From contig JAUTWY010000266.1 in assembly GCA_030838305.1 (NCBI GenBank), positions 1 to 7,363 of the forward strand: 7,363 nucleotides of DNA. The letters are read 5' to 3'. The stretch comes from Acidobacteriaceae bacterium (GTDB taxonomy: Bacteria > Acidobacteriota > Terriglobia > Terriglobales > Acidobacteriaceae). The notes under the pieces are model-generated. The model saw only the letters and a program-made list of their open reading frames with translations, ran no database searches and was not told where the DNA came from. Positions within the stretch are counted from its first letter, which is position 1. The number at the start of each line of letters is the position of its first letter. Shown in pieces: positions 1 to 5,378 of the stretch. A program made the translations under genes and the position numbers.

Positions 1-1386
1 ACCGACTCCAACAAGGAAGTCAGCCTCACCGACGCCAAGAAAAAAAATCCCGAGGTGGAAGTCGGCTCGGAAATTATTCTTGCCAAGCCCACCGAAGTGC
101 TGGGACGCATCGCCGCTCAAACCGCCAAGCAGGTAATTCTGCAAAAAGTCCGTGAAGCCGAGCGCGACACCATCTTCAACGAATATCACACCCGCGTCGG
201 TGAGCTCATTACCGTCATCGTCAAGCGCGCCGAAGGCCCCGACTTAATCGTCGACATGGGCCGCACCGAGGCTCGCCTGCCCAAACGTGAACAATCCAAG
301 CTGGAAACCTACAACATCGGCGAGCGTCTCCGCGTGGTCATCAAAATGGTCGACCGCGCCGCCAAAGGTCCGCAGGTGATCGTTTCTCGCGCCGATGCCT
401 CTCTCGTGCAGCGCCTTTTTGAAATGGAAGTACCCGAAATTTACGATGGCACCGTGCAAATCCGCTTTGCCGCCCGCGAAGCCGGCGAGCGCACCAAAGT
501 TGCCGTCGCCAGCCGCGATAAGGACGTGGACCCCGTCGGCGCCTGCGTAGGCATGAAGGGCATGCGCGTTCAATCCATCATTCGCGAATTGCGCGGCGAA
601 AAAATCGACATTATTCCCTACAGCGAAGAAACCGTGGCCTTCGCGCAAAAAGCCTTGAGCCCCGCGAAAGTCACGCGCGTGCAGATCACCGACCCGGAAG
701 CCCACAAGCTCGAGGTAATCGTCGAAGACTCGCAACTCTCTTTGGCTATCGGCAAAAAAGGTCAGAACGTCCGTCTCGCCAGCAAGTTAATCGGCTGGGA
801 TATCGACATTAAGAGCGAAGAAGAAAAGCGCCGCGAAATCGAAGACCAGATGACGCGCCTTACCGCGCCTCTCACGCCGCTCACTTCTCTAGCCGGCGTC
901 GGCGCCAAGACCATCGAAAAGATGGAAGCTGCCGGCATCAACAACGTCGAAGCCCTCGCTGCCATGACTCCCGAGCAGTTGATGGAAATTCCCGGCATCG
1001 GCGAAAAAATGGTCGACAAGATTTATCAGGCCGTGAATCGCTTCTACGAAGGTGGTGGCGAAGCGGCCGTCGCGACCGAAGAAGGCGCGGAAGCCGTCGA
1101 AGCTGCTGAGGGTTCTGAAGCGGTCCCTGAAGGCGAACAAGTTCAAGAGGAAGTTGCCGAAGGAACTTCCGAAGCCACCGAAGCCGAAACCACCGTGGAA
1201 GAAGCTTCGGGGGAAACCGAAGCAAACGCATCGGCCGAAAGTGAAACCGCCGGAAATGCAGACGAACCCAGCGCCGAGTCCACTGGCTCGACACATTCTG
1301 AAAAATCAAAACATGCTACTGCAACAGAGGATGCTACCGAATCTGCCCAGGGCGATGCGGAGCAACCGGAAGAGGCTAAGTCCTGA
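1..1386 (+). CDS. nusA: Transcription termination/antitermination factor NusA (5'-truncated by the window)
   Basis: NusA binds RNA polymerase and nascent RNA and modulates pausing, Rho-dependent and intrinsic termination, and antitermination. The frame is open from base 1 with no start, so the N-terminal RNA-polymerase-binding domain is only partly present; the GTG at 55 lies inside it and is not the start. Numbering residues from base 1, an S1 domain lies at about 62-132 (YHTRVGEL to VIVSRA). Two KH domains follow, with GxxG loops GMKG at 184-187 and GKKG (AIGKKGQNVRLA) at 251-254. A helix-hairpin-helix region at about 294-348 carries LAGVGAKTIEKM and IPGIGEKMVDKI. The last ~110 residues (350-461) are a Glu/Ala/Thr-rich acidic tail without recognisable fold. 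Family identity is secure from domain order and motifs. The gene ends at TGA 1384-1386, overlapping the proposed infB start. No ylxR or L7Ae-like gene separates it from infB, unlike in Bacillus. Confidence 0.97.
   Translation, partial: TDSNKEVSLTDAKKKNPEVEVGSEIILAKPTEVLGRIAAQTAKQVILQKVREAERDTIFNEYHTRVGELITVIVKRAEGPDLIVDMGRTEARLPKREQSKLETYNIGERLRVVIKMVDRAAKGPQVIVSRADASLVQRLFEMEVPEIYDGTVQIRFAAREAGERTKVAVASRDKDVDPVGACVGMKGMRVQSIIRELRGEKIDIIPYSEETVAFAQKALSPAKVTRVQITDPEAHKLEVIVEDSQLSLAIGKKGQNVRLASKLIGWDIDIKSEEEKRREIEDQMTRLTAPLTPLTSLAGVGAKTIEKMEAAGINNVEALAAMTPEQLMEIPGIGEKMVDKIYQAVNRFYEGGGEAAVATEEGAEAVEAAEGSEAVPEGEQVQEEVAEGTSEATEAETTVEEASGETEANASAESETAGNADEPSAESTGSTHSEKSKHATATEDATESAQGDAEQPEEAKS
1368..1375 (+). 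promoter_or_regulatory. Ribosome binding site of infB, inside the end of nusA
   Basis: The sequence GGAAGAGG lies within the last codons of nusA. Its AGAGG core ends 7 bases before the CTG at 1383, the normal Shine-Dalgarno spacing. The same site is 40 bases from the next candidate, TTG 1416, which has no comparable site. This spacing is the main DNA evidence for the CTG start of infB. Confidence 0.7.
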
Positions 1387-4352
1387 GCGAAGCAAATCAA
1401 GTCCGTATTAACGAGTTGGCCCGCGAACTGGAAGTCAAAGCCAAGGCTATCATCGATCTTTTGCCCGGCTATGGCGTCACGGAGAAGAAGACTCACTCAA
1501 GCTCTATCCCCGAAGACGTCGCCGTAAAAGTTCGCGCAAAAATTAAAGGCGAATCGGAAGACGAATCCGCCACACAGAATGCCGCGAAAGCCGAAGCCCA
1601 GGCAAAAGAAGCGGCCGCACGATCAGCACGCACCCGGCCTGCTCCCACTGCGCCCGCGCCTCTGGCAGCAGCGCCATCAGCTCCGGCACCAGTTAGACCG
1701 CCCGTTGCGGCTCCCACGCCAGCAGCGGTTCCAGCGGCGAAACCTGTTCCGCCAGCCGCCCCAGTTTCAGCTACGCCGGCAGCGCCGTCCGTTTCCGCTC
1801 CACCCGCAGCGCCGGCGCCGCAAGCCGTCAGACCGGCTGCGCCGCAACCTGGTGCCCCACTTCGTCCGTCCGCGCCGCCAGCAACACCACTTCGCCCGCA
1901 ACCGCCAGCCGCCCAATCAGGAGCCCCGGCTGCTCAGCGGTCAGTCGTGCCCTCGCCATCGGGCTTGCGTCCTCAGCCGCCAGCAGTGCGCCCTGCCGCT
2001 TCATCTTCACCTTCGTCAGCTGCGACATCGCGTGCCGGAGCGCCTGCATCGCGTCCTGGAATGCCCCCGCGTCCTGCGCTGCCCACAGGCAACCGCGGCC
2101 CGCTTCCCAGCACCACACATGGAGCTTCGCGTCCCCTTGGTCAGGGCGCCCAGCGTCCTGCGGGAGGTCCCCGCCCTGGCCAACCCATGCGCCCGCAGCA
2201 GCAGCCCGCGCAGGGAAGAACATTCACGCCCCGTCCTGCCGGTAGTCCTGGCAGCGCGCCAGCTCGCCCATTTGAACAGCGCCGCGGTCCCATGCCTACA
2301 GGCACCCGCCCCGGCCCTCGCGCTCCCGGTCGTCCAGGCATGCTTCCTCCGCCTTTCCCGGAAAAACTTCCGCCCAAGGCCGAGCCCGGCAAGCCGCTTT
2401 ACACGCGCAAGCCGCCTCAACGTCAACGACCCGTTGCCGACAAGCGCGAACAGGAAGGCGAGCGCAAGCTTCATCCCACTCGTCAACGCCCTGGCATGGG
2501 CGATCGCCGCTCGGCCGTTGCCGTCATTGCGCCGCCGGAGCCCCGCGCCCCGCGCGAAGTCACCATCACCGAAGGCATCACCATTCGCGAGCTCGCCGAA
2601 AAACTCGACGTGCGCGCCAAAGAATTGCTCAAGAATTTGCTGGATCGCGGCGTCTTCGCCAGCATCAACCAGGCTCTCGACGTGCCCACCGCCACCACTC
2701 TCGCCGAAGCTTTCAGCGGCGTAGTCAGCGTAGTCTCTCTCGAAGAAGAAATGGTTCTGGAAGTTGCCAAGGAAGAGACCAAGGAAAGCCTCAAGCCTCG
2801 TCCGCCCGTCGTCACCGTGATGGGCCACGTGGACCACGGCAAAACCAGTTTGCTCGACGCTATTCGTCAAGCCGACGTAGCAGGCGGCGAAGCTGGCGGA
2901 ATCACCCAGCACATCGGCGCTTACAAAATTGTTGTCAATGACCGCGCCGTGGTTTTCGTCGACACCCCCGGTCACGAAGCCTTCACCCGCATGCGTTCAC
3001 GAGGCGCGAAAGTTACCGACATTGTTGTGCTCGTAGTCGCTGCAGACGACGGCGTCATGCCGCAAACCAAAGAAGCCATCGATCACGCCAAAGCCGCCAA
3101 AGTTCCGATCATCGTAGCCATCAACAAAATCGACAAGCCGGAAGCGCAGCTCGAGCGCGTCAAACGCCAGCTGACCGAAAACGGCCTCATGCCCGCCGAA
3201 TGGGGCGGCGACACCGAATTCGTGGAAGTAAGCGCGAAACAAAAAATCGGTCTCGACAAATTGCTCGAAACCATTTTGTTGGTTGCCGATCTTCGCGAAC
3301 TCAAAGCTAATCCCGACGCTCCCGCCAGCGGCACTGTTTTGGAATCCCGTGTCGATAAAGGCCGCGGCCCGGTCGCCACCATCCTCGTACAGAATGGCAC
3401 CTTAAAACCCGGCGACTTTTTTATCTGCGGCTCGGTCTTCGGCAAAGTTCGCGCCATGTTTGACGATCGCGGCCGTCCCGTCATCGACGCGCCTCCTTCA
3501 ACGCCTGTGGAAGTTCTCGGCCTGCAAGGCGTGCCCGATGCTGGCGACCACTTCCAGGTCACTGACGAAGCCAAGGCTCGCCACATCGTGGAATACCGCC
3601 AGGGCAAGCAGCGTGACGCGCAAATGGCTCGCAGCAGCGGTGCGCGCATCACCCTCGATCAACTCCACGAGCAGCTGAAAGCCGGCGACGTCAAGGAACT
3701 CGGCATCGTCATCAAGGCTGACGTGCAAGGCTCCGTCGAAGTGCTCAGCGAAATGTTGCCCAAGCTCTCCACCGATCAGGTGAAGCTCAAGATCATTGGC
3801 TCAGGCGTCGGCGCCGTCACTGAAAACGACGTGCTCCTCGCCTCCGCATCCGGAGCCATCGTCATCGCCTTCGGAATTCGTCCCGATCGCAAGGCCGCCG
3901 ACCTCGCGCAACAAGAGCATGTCGACATTCGCACTCACACCATCATTTACGAAGTTTCCGACGAAATTAAAAAGGCCATGGAAGGCCTGCTCGAACCGGT
4001 CGTCACCGAAACCTACCTGGGCCGCGCCGAAGTTCGCAACACTTTCCGCGTCAAGGGCACCGGCACTGTCGCCGGTTGCTACGTCGTCGATGGCGTGCTC
4101 AAACGTGACGGCCAAATTCGCGTGCTGCGTGACGGCGCCGTGATTTACACCTCCAAGCTCAGTTCCCTGAAGCGCTTCAAGGACGACGCCAGCGAAGTTC
4201 GCACCGGCTTCGAATGCGGCGCGGGCATCGCCAATTTCAATGACGTGAAAGTCGGCGATGTTCTCGAATGCTTCCAGGTAACCAAGGTTTCTGCCGCGGA
4301 AGCCGCCGCCGAACGCAACATCAATACCGCTGCGACCTCGCGCAGCAGGTAG
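1383..4352 (+). CDS. infB: Translation initiation factor IF-2, probable CTG start
   Basis: IF2 is the GTPase that places fMet-tRNA on the 30S subunit and promotes 50S joining. Counting from CTG 1383 it has 989 residues. An IF2_N helical module occupies about 1-50 (VRINELARELEVKAK). Residues ~60-390 form a Pro/Ala/Arg/Gln low-complexity linker, and a second IF2_N module lies at ~393-447 (ITIRELAEKLDVRAKELL). The GTPase domain has G1 GHVDHGKT at 481-488, G2 GGITQHIGAY from 505, G3 DTPGHE at 527, G4 NKID at 581 and G5 SAK at 617, all intact. Domains II and III follow (DVQGSVE at 780). The C-terminal fMet-tRNA-binding domain has the conserved FECGAGI motif with Cys at 945. The start choice rests on three points: the family motif VRINELA begins before TTG 1416; an in-frame TAA at 1377 limits extension; and a strong ribosome binding site precedes CTG 1383. 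The gene overlaps the nusA stop by 4 bases. Identity is certain; the exact start is inferred. Confidence 0.97.
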   Translation: MSEANQVRINELARELEVKAKAIIDLLPGYGVTEKKTHSSSIPEDVAVKVRAKIKGESEDESATQNAAKAEAQAKEAAARSARTRPAPTAPAPLAAAPSAPAPVRPPVAAPTPAAVPAAKPVPPAAPVSATPAAPSVSAPPAAPAPQAVRPAAPQPGAPLRPSAPPATPLRPQPPAAQSGAPAAQRSVVPSPSGLRPQPPAVRPAASSSPSSAATSRAGAPASRPGMPPRPALPTGNRGPLPSTTHGASRPLGQGAQRPAGGPRPGQPMRPQQQPAQGRTFTPRPAGSPGSAPARPFEQRRGPMPTGTRPGPRAPGRPGMLPPPFPEKLPPKAEPGKPLYTRKPPQRQRPVADKREQEGERKLHPTRQRPGMGDRRSAVAVIAPPEPRAPREVTITEGITIRELAEKLDVRAKELLKNLLDRGVFASINQALDVPTATTLAEAFSGVVSVVSLEEEMVLEVAKEETKESLKPRPPVVTVMGHVDHGKTSLLDAIRQADVAGGEAGGITQHIGAYKIVVNDRAVVFVDTPGHEAFTRMRSRGAKVTDIVVLVVAADDGVMPQTKEAIDHAKAAKVPIIVAINKIDKPEAQLERVKRQLTENGLMPAEWGGDTEFVEVSAKQKIGLDKLLETILLVADLRELKANPDAPASGTVLESRVDKGRGPVATILVQNGTLKPGDFFICGSVFGKVRAMFDDRGRPVIDAPPSTPVEVLGLQGVPDAGDHFQVTDEAKARHIVEYRQGKQRDAQMARSSGARITLDQLHEQLKAGDVKELGIVIKADVQGSVEVLSEMLPKLSTDQVKLKIIGSGVGAVTENDVLLASASGAIVIAFGIRPDRKAADLAQQEHVDIRTHTIIYEVSDEIKKAMEGLLEPVVTETYLGRAEVRNTFRVKGTGTVAGCYVVDGVLKRDGQIRVLRDGAVIYTSKLSSLKRFKDDASEVRTGFECGAGIANFNDVKVGDVLECFQVTKVSAAEAAAERNINTAATSRSR

Positions 4353-4369
4353 CCGTACCTTTCGTCTCC

Positions 4370-4373
4370 GGAG
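4370..4373 (+). promoter_or_regulatory. Ribosome binding site of the DUF503 gene
   Basis: GGAG ends 6 bases before ATG 4380, in the 27-base gap after infB. It supports that ATG as the start and translation from the infB transcript. Confidence 0.6.
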
Positions 4374-4379
4374 CCGCGC

Positions 4380-4661
4380 ATGCCCGTCGGCCTGCTTACT
4401 CTCGAGCTTCACATCCAGCATGCGCAATCGCTCAAGGACAAGCGCCAGGTACTCCGCAGCCTGAAAGACCGCCTGCGCGCAAAATTTAATGTCGCCGTAG
4501 CGGAACTGGAGCACGAGGATACCTGGCAGCGTTCCGTGGTCGGCGTGGTCACGCTTTCAAACGAAGAACATCAGGTGCAGGAATCTTTGCAGCATGTCCT
4601 GGCCGAAGCGGACAATATTCTGGGCCCGCTTTTAGTCAGCCATGGCGTCGAGATAATTTGA
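4380..4661 (+). CDS. DUF503 family protein, YlxP-like
   Basis: This small protein of 93 residues matches the DUF503 (YlxP) family, which is about 90-100 residues long and has no firmly established biochemical function. The recognisable pattern is an N-terminal beta strand (MPVGLLTLELHI), then the family signature SLKDKRQVLRSLKDRL, then KFNVAVAELEHEDTWQ and SVVGVVTLSN, and a C-terminal helix rich in Glu and Gln. There is no signal peptide or membrane segment, so it is expected in the cytoplasm. It sits between infB and rbfA, as ylxP does in Bacillus. From this conserved placement a role linked to ribosome assembly or translation is plausible, but that is inference from context only. The start is ATG with GGAG 6 bases upstream. 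The gene starts 27 bases after infB, which fits one transcript. Confidence 0.88.
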   Translation: MPVGLLTLELHIQHAQSLKDKRQVLRSLKDRLRAKFNVAVAELEHEDTWQRSVVGVVTLSNEEHQVQESLQHVLAEADNILGPLLVSHGVEII

Positions 4662-4683
4662 ATTTGTTTTGCCTCTGTTTAGA

Positions 4684-4741
4684 AAATATTTGTTCGCGAA
4701 ATACAAATATTTGTCGGCGAAATATTTGTTTCGGGAAATAC
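4684..4741. repeat. Three imperfect direct repeats AAATATTTGTYSGSG
   Basis: Three units follow each other: AAATATTTGTTCGCG at 4684-4698, AAATATTTGTCGGCG at 4705-4719, and AAATATTTGTTTCGGG at 4720-4735. Units 1 and 3 are each followed by AAATAC (4699-4704 and 4736-4741), while unit 2 runs directly into unit 3. Each core contains the palindrome AAATATTT, and the centre includes the 10-bp palindrome CAAATATTTG (4704-4713). The arrangement resembles a cluster of protein-binding sites or a decayed short tandem array. No function can be assigned from sequence. Confidence 0.75.
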
Positions 4742-4750
4742 CCGGCCGGA

Positions 4751-4763
4751 AGCAAAGTTTGCT
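4751..4763. repeat. 13-bp dyad AGCAAAGTTTGCT
   Basis: Perfect 6-bp arms AGCAAA and TTTGCT are separated by a single G. With one centre base it is more like a protein-binding dyad than an RNA hairpin. It overlaps the candidate -35 box at 4759, so it could be an operator, but this is only inferred from position. Confidence 0.5.
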
Positions 4764-4787
4764 ATCGCAGCCGCATCCGATTAAAGT
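4759..4787 (+). promoter_or_regulatory. Weak candidate sigma-70-type promoter before rbfA
   Basis: TTGCTA (4759-4764) and TAAAGT (4782-4787) each match four of six consensus positions and are separated by 17 bases. The predicted transcript would start about 40 bases before the rbfA ATG and include the 4806-4824 hairpin. Matches this weak are frequent by chance, so the call is tentative. Confidence 0.25.
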
Positions 4788-4806
4788 GCTTCAAACTGCT
4801 TCAAAC
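4787..4806. repeat. Perfect tandem duplication of TGCTTCAAAC
   Basis: Two identical 10-bp units lie back to back at 4787-4796 and 4797-4806. The first starts in the candidate -10 box and the second ends at the base of the rbfA hairpin. It could be a recent duplication or a pair of binding sites on the same helix face. Confidence 0.7.
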
Positions 4807-4824
4807 TTGTAAGCGTCTTACAGG
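4806..4824 (+). promoter_or_regulatory. Hairpin sequestering the rbfA ribosome binding site
   Basis: TGTAAG (4808-4813) and CTTACA (4817-4822) are perfect 6-bp arms around the loop CGT. In RNA the stem extends by U4807-G4823 and C4806-G4824 to 8 pairs. The rbfA Shine-Dalgarno AGGA is at 4822-4825, 6 bases before ATG 4832, so three of its four bases lie in the 3' arm. Closing the hairpin should lower rbfA translation. RbfA is a cold-shock protein in E. coli, so a temperature- or protein-responsive switch is conceivable, but that is inference. Confidence 0.5.
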
Positions 4825-4831
4825 ATTGCAA

Positions 4832-5203
4832 ATGAGTACAGCGAATCATCGTCTCCTTCGAGTGGGCGAAGAAATCGCTCACGAAATCAACTCCATGCTC
4901 GTCGGCGAGCTCAAAGACCCCCGTCTTGAAGGCTTGGTCGTCGCCAACGAAGTTCGCGTGCAGCAGGACATGAAGCACGCCCGCGTCTTCGTCAGCGTCG
5001 ACGGCACCGATGAGGAGCAAGCCGGAGCCATAAAAGCTCTGGAGCACGCCGCCGGCTATATCCGCCGCGAACTAATCGAACGCCTGCAATTGCGCCGCGT
5101 CCCCGAATTGCATTTCACCCTGGATCTTTCCCAGGAAAAAGTTCAGCGCATCGAACAGCTCCTGAAAGAAGTAAAGAAACCGAATCCCCCTCCGCAAAGC
5201 TGA
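4832..5203 (+). CDS. rbfA: 30S ribosome-binding factor RbfA
   Basis: RbfA binds the 30S subunit near the 5' helix of 16S rRNA and assists late maturation; in E. coli it is needed for growth in the cold. The 123-residue product is of normal family length. Its single KH-like domain runs from about residue 5 to 105: HRLLRVGEEIAHEIN, then LKDPRLEGLVVANEV, a strand HARVFVSVDG, the interrupted-KH AxG turn as AAG at 73-75, and the conserved RVPELHFTLDLS at 89-100. The tail after 110 is short, Lys- and Pro-rich. I chose ATG 4832 because it starts just before the conserved HRLLRVGEEI and has AGGA 6 bases upstream. The frame is open further upstream, but that extension has no family resemblance. The gene follows DUF503 after a structured 170-base gap and may have its own promoter. 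Confidence 0.95.
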   Translation: MSTANHRLLRVGEEIAHEINSMLVGELKDPRLEGLVVANEVRVQQDMKHARVFVSVDGTDEEQAGAIKALEHAAGYIRRELIERLQLRRVPELHFTLDLSQEKVQRIEQLLKEVKKPNPPPQS

Positions 5204-5251
5204 TAAAATTGTCAGCGCGCCGGAATTTCACGTTTCGAACGTCTCCCCGAA

Positions 5252-5306
5252 CTAACCCACGCGGAGGGTGCCCCAGGCTCGATTTTCAGCCTGGGTCTTG
5301 GGTTAG
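5252..5306. repeat. Nested perfect inverted repeats (8 bp within 8 bp)
   Basis: The outer arms CTAACCCA (5252-5259) and TGGGTTAG (5299-5306) are perfect complements. Inside them, CCCAGGCT (5272-5279) and AGCCTGGG (5288-5295) form a second perfect stem with an 8-base loop, CGATTTTC. The 5' spacer between the stems is 12 bases (GC-rich, includes GGAGGGTGCC) and the 3' spacer is 3 bases. No T-run follows, so a standard intrinsic terminator is unlikely. It could be a REP-like dispersed element, an attenuator or an mRNA-stability structure. A GGTGCCCCA-type hairpin repeat fits my memory of dispersed acidobacterial elements, but I cannot check that here. Confidence 0.7.
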
Positions 5307-5366
5307 CTTATTGGTGTGTCTGCTTCCCAACTAAGTAATTAGCAATTCAAATTTCAAACTCTGAAT

Positions 5367-5372
5367 AGGAAG
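5367..5372 (+). promoter_or_regulatory. Ribosome binding site of truB
   Basis: AGGAAG ends 6 bases before TTG 5379, which supports this non-ATG start. No in-frame ATG or GTG lies nearby before the conserved FDGALVIDKP segment. Confidence 0.65.
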
Positions 5373-5378
5373 TTATCC

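Larger units (their letters stand above)
4662..4831 (+). other. AT-rich, repeat-dense leader between DUF503 and rbfA
   Basis: This 170-base gap is much richer in A/T than the surrounding genes at its 5' end and is unusually structured. It contains three A/T-rich imperfect repeats (4684-4741), a CCGGCCGG palindrome (4742-4749), a 13-bp dyad AGCAAAGTTTGCT (4751-4763), a perfect tandem 10-bp duplication (4787-4806), and a hairpin over the rbfA ribosome binding site (4806-4824). The frame of rbfA stays open upstream to a TTG at 4658. The implied N-terminal extension is Cys/Asn/Arg-rich and unlike any RbfA, so I treat the stretch as non-coding. It is a good candidate for a regulatory leader with its own promoter. 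Confidence 0.65.
5204..5378 (+). other. Non-coding gap between rbfA and truB
   Basis: No convincing gene was found in these 175 bases. The first part has a small dyad ACGTTTCGAACGT (5230-5242). The middle holds the nested inverted repeat (5252-5306). The last part is AT-rich and contains two TTCAAA motifs (5346-5351, 5353-5358) before the truB ribosome binding site. No clear promoter was recognised. Confidence 0.6.

Noticed and set aside
1579..2724. Long plus-strand open frame inside infB
   Set aside because: It is a Pro/Arg/Leu-rich shadow of the low-complexity linker in another frame, caused by high GC; no domain is recognisable.
2016..2975. Long minus-strand open frame opposite infB
   Set aside because: It is a shadow opposite the IF2 linker and GTPase domain. 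The plus-strand frame has intact G motifs, and the minus product resembles nothing known.
1416..4352. infB starting at TTG 1416
   Set aside because: It removes the conserved VRIN residues of the IF2_N module and lacks a ribosome binding site at normal spacing. CTG 1383 fits both points better.
3801..4514. Minus-strand open frame across the infB end and DUF503
   Set aside because: It runs antisense to two well-supported genes; it is a by-product of strong third-position C/G bias.
4684..4741. CRISPR array
   Set aside because: There are only three short imperfect units, with gaps of 0-6 bases and no spacers.
4658..4831. N-terminal extension of rbfA from TTG 4658
   Set aside because: The extra 58 residues are Cys/Asn/Arg-rich, unlike RbfA, and come from an A/T-rich repeat region. 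ATG 4832 has a good ribosome binding site and gives the normal family length.
5296..5320. Rho-independent terminator after the 5252-5306 inverted repeat
   Set aside because: No run of T follows either stem on either strand.
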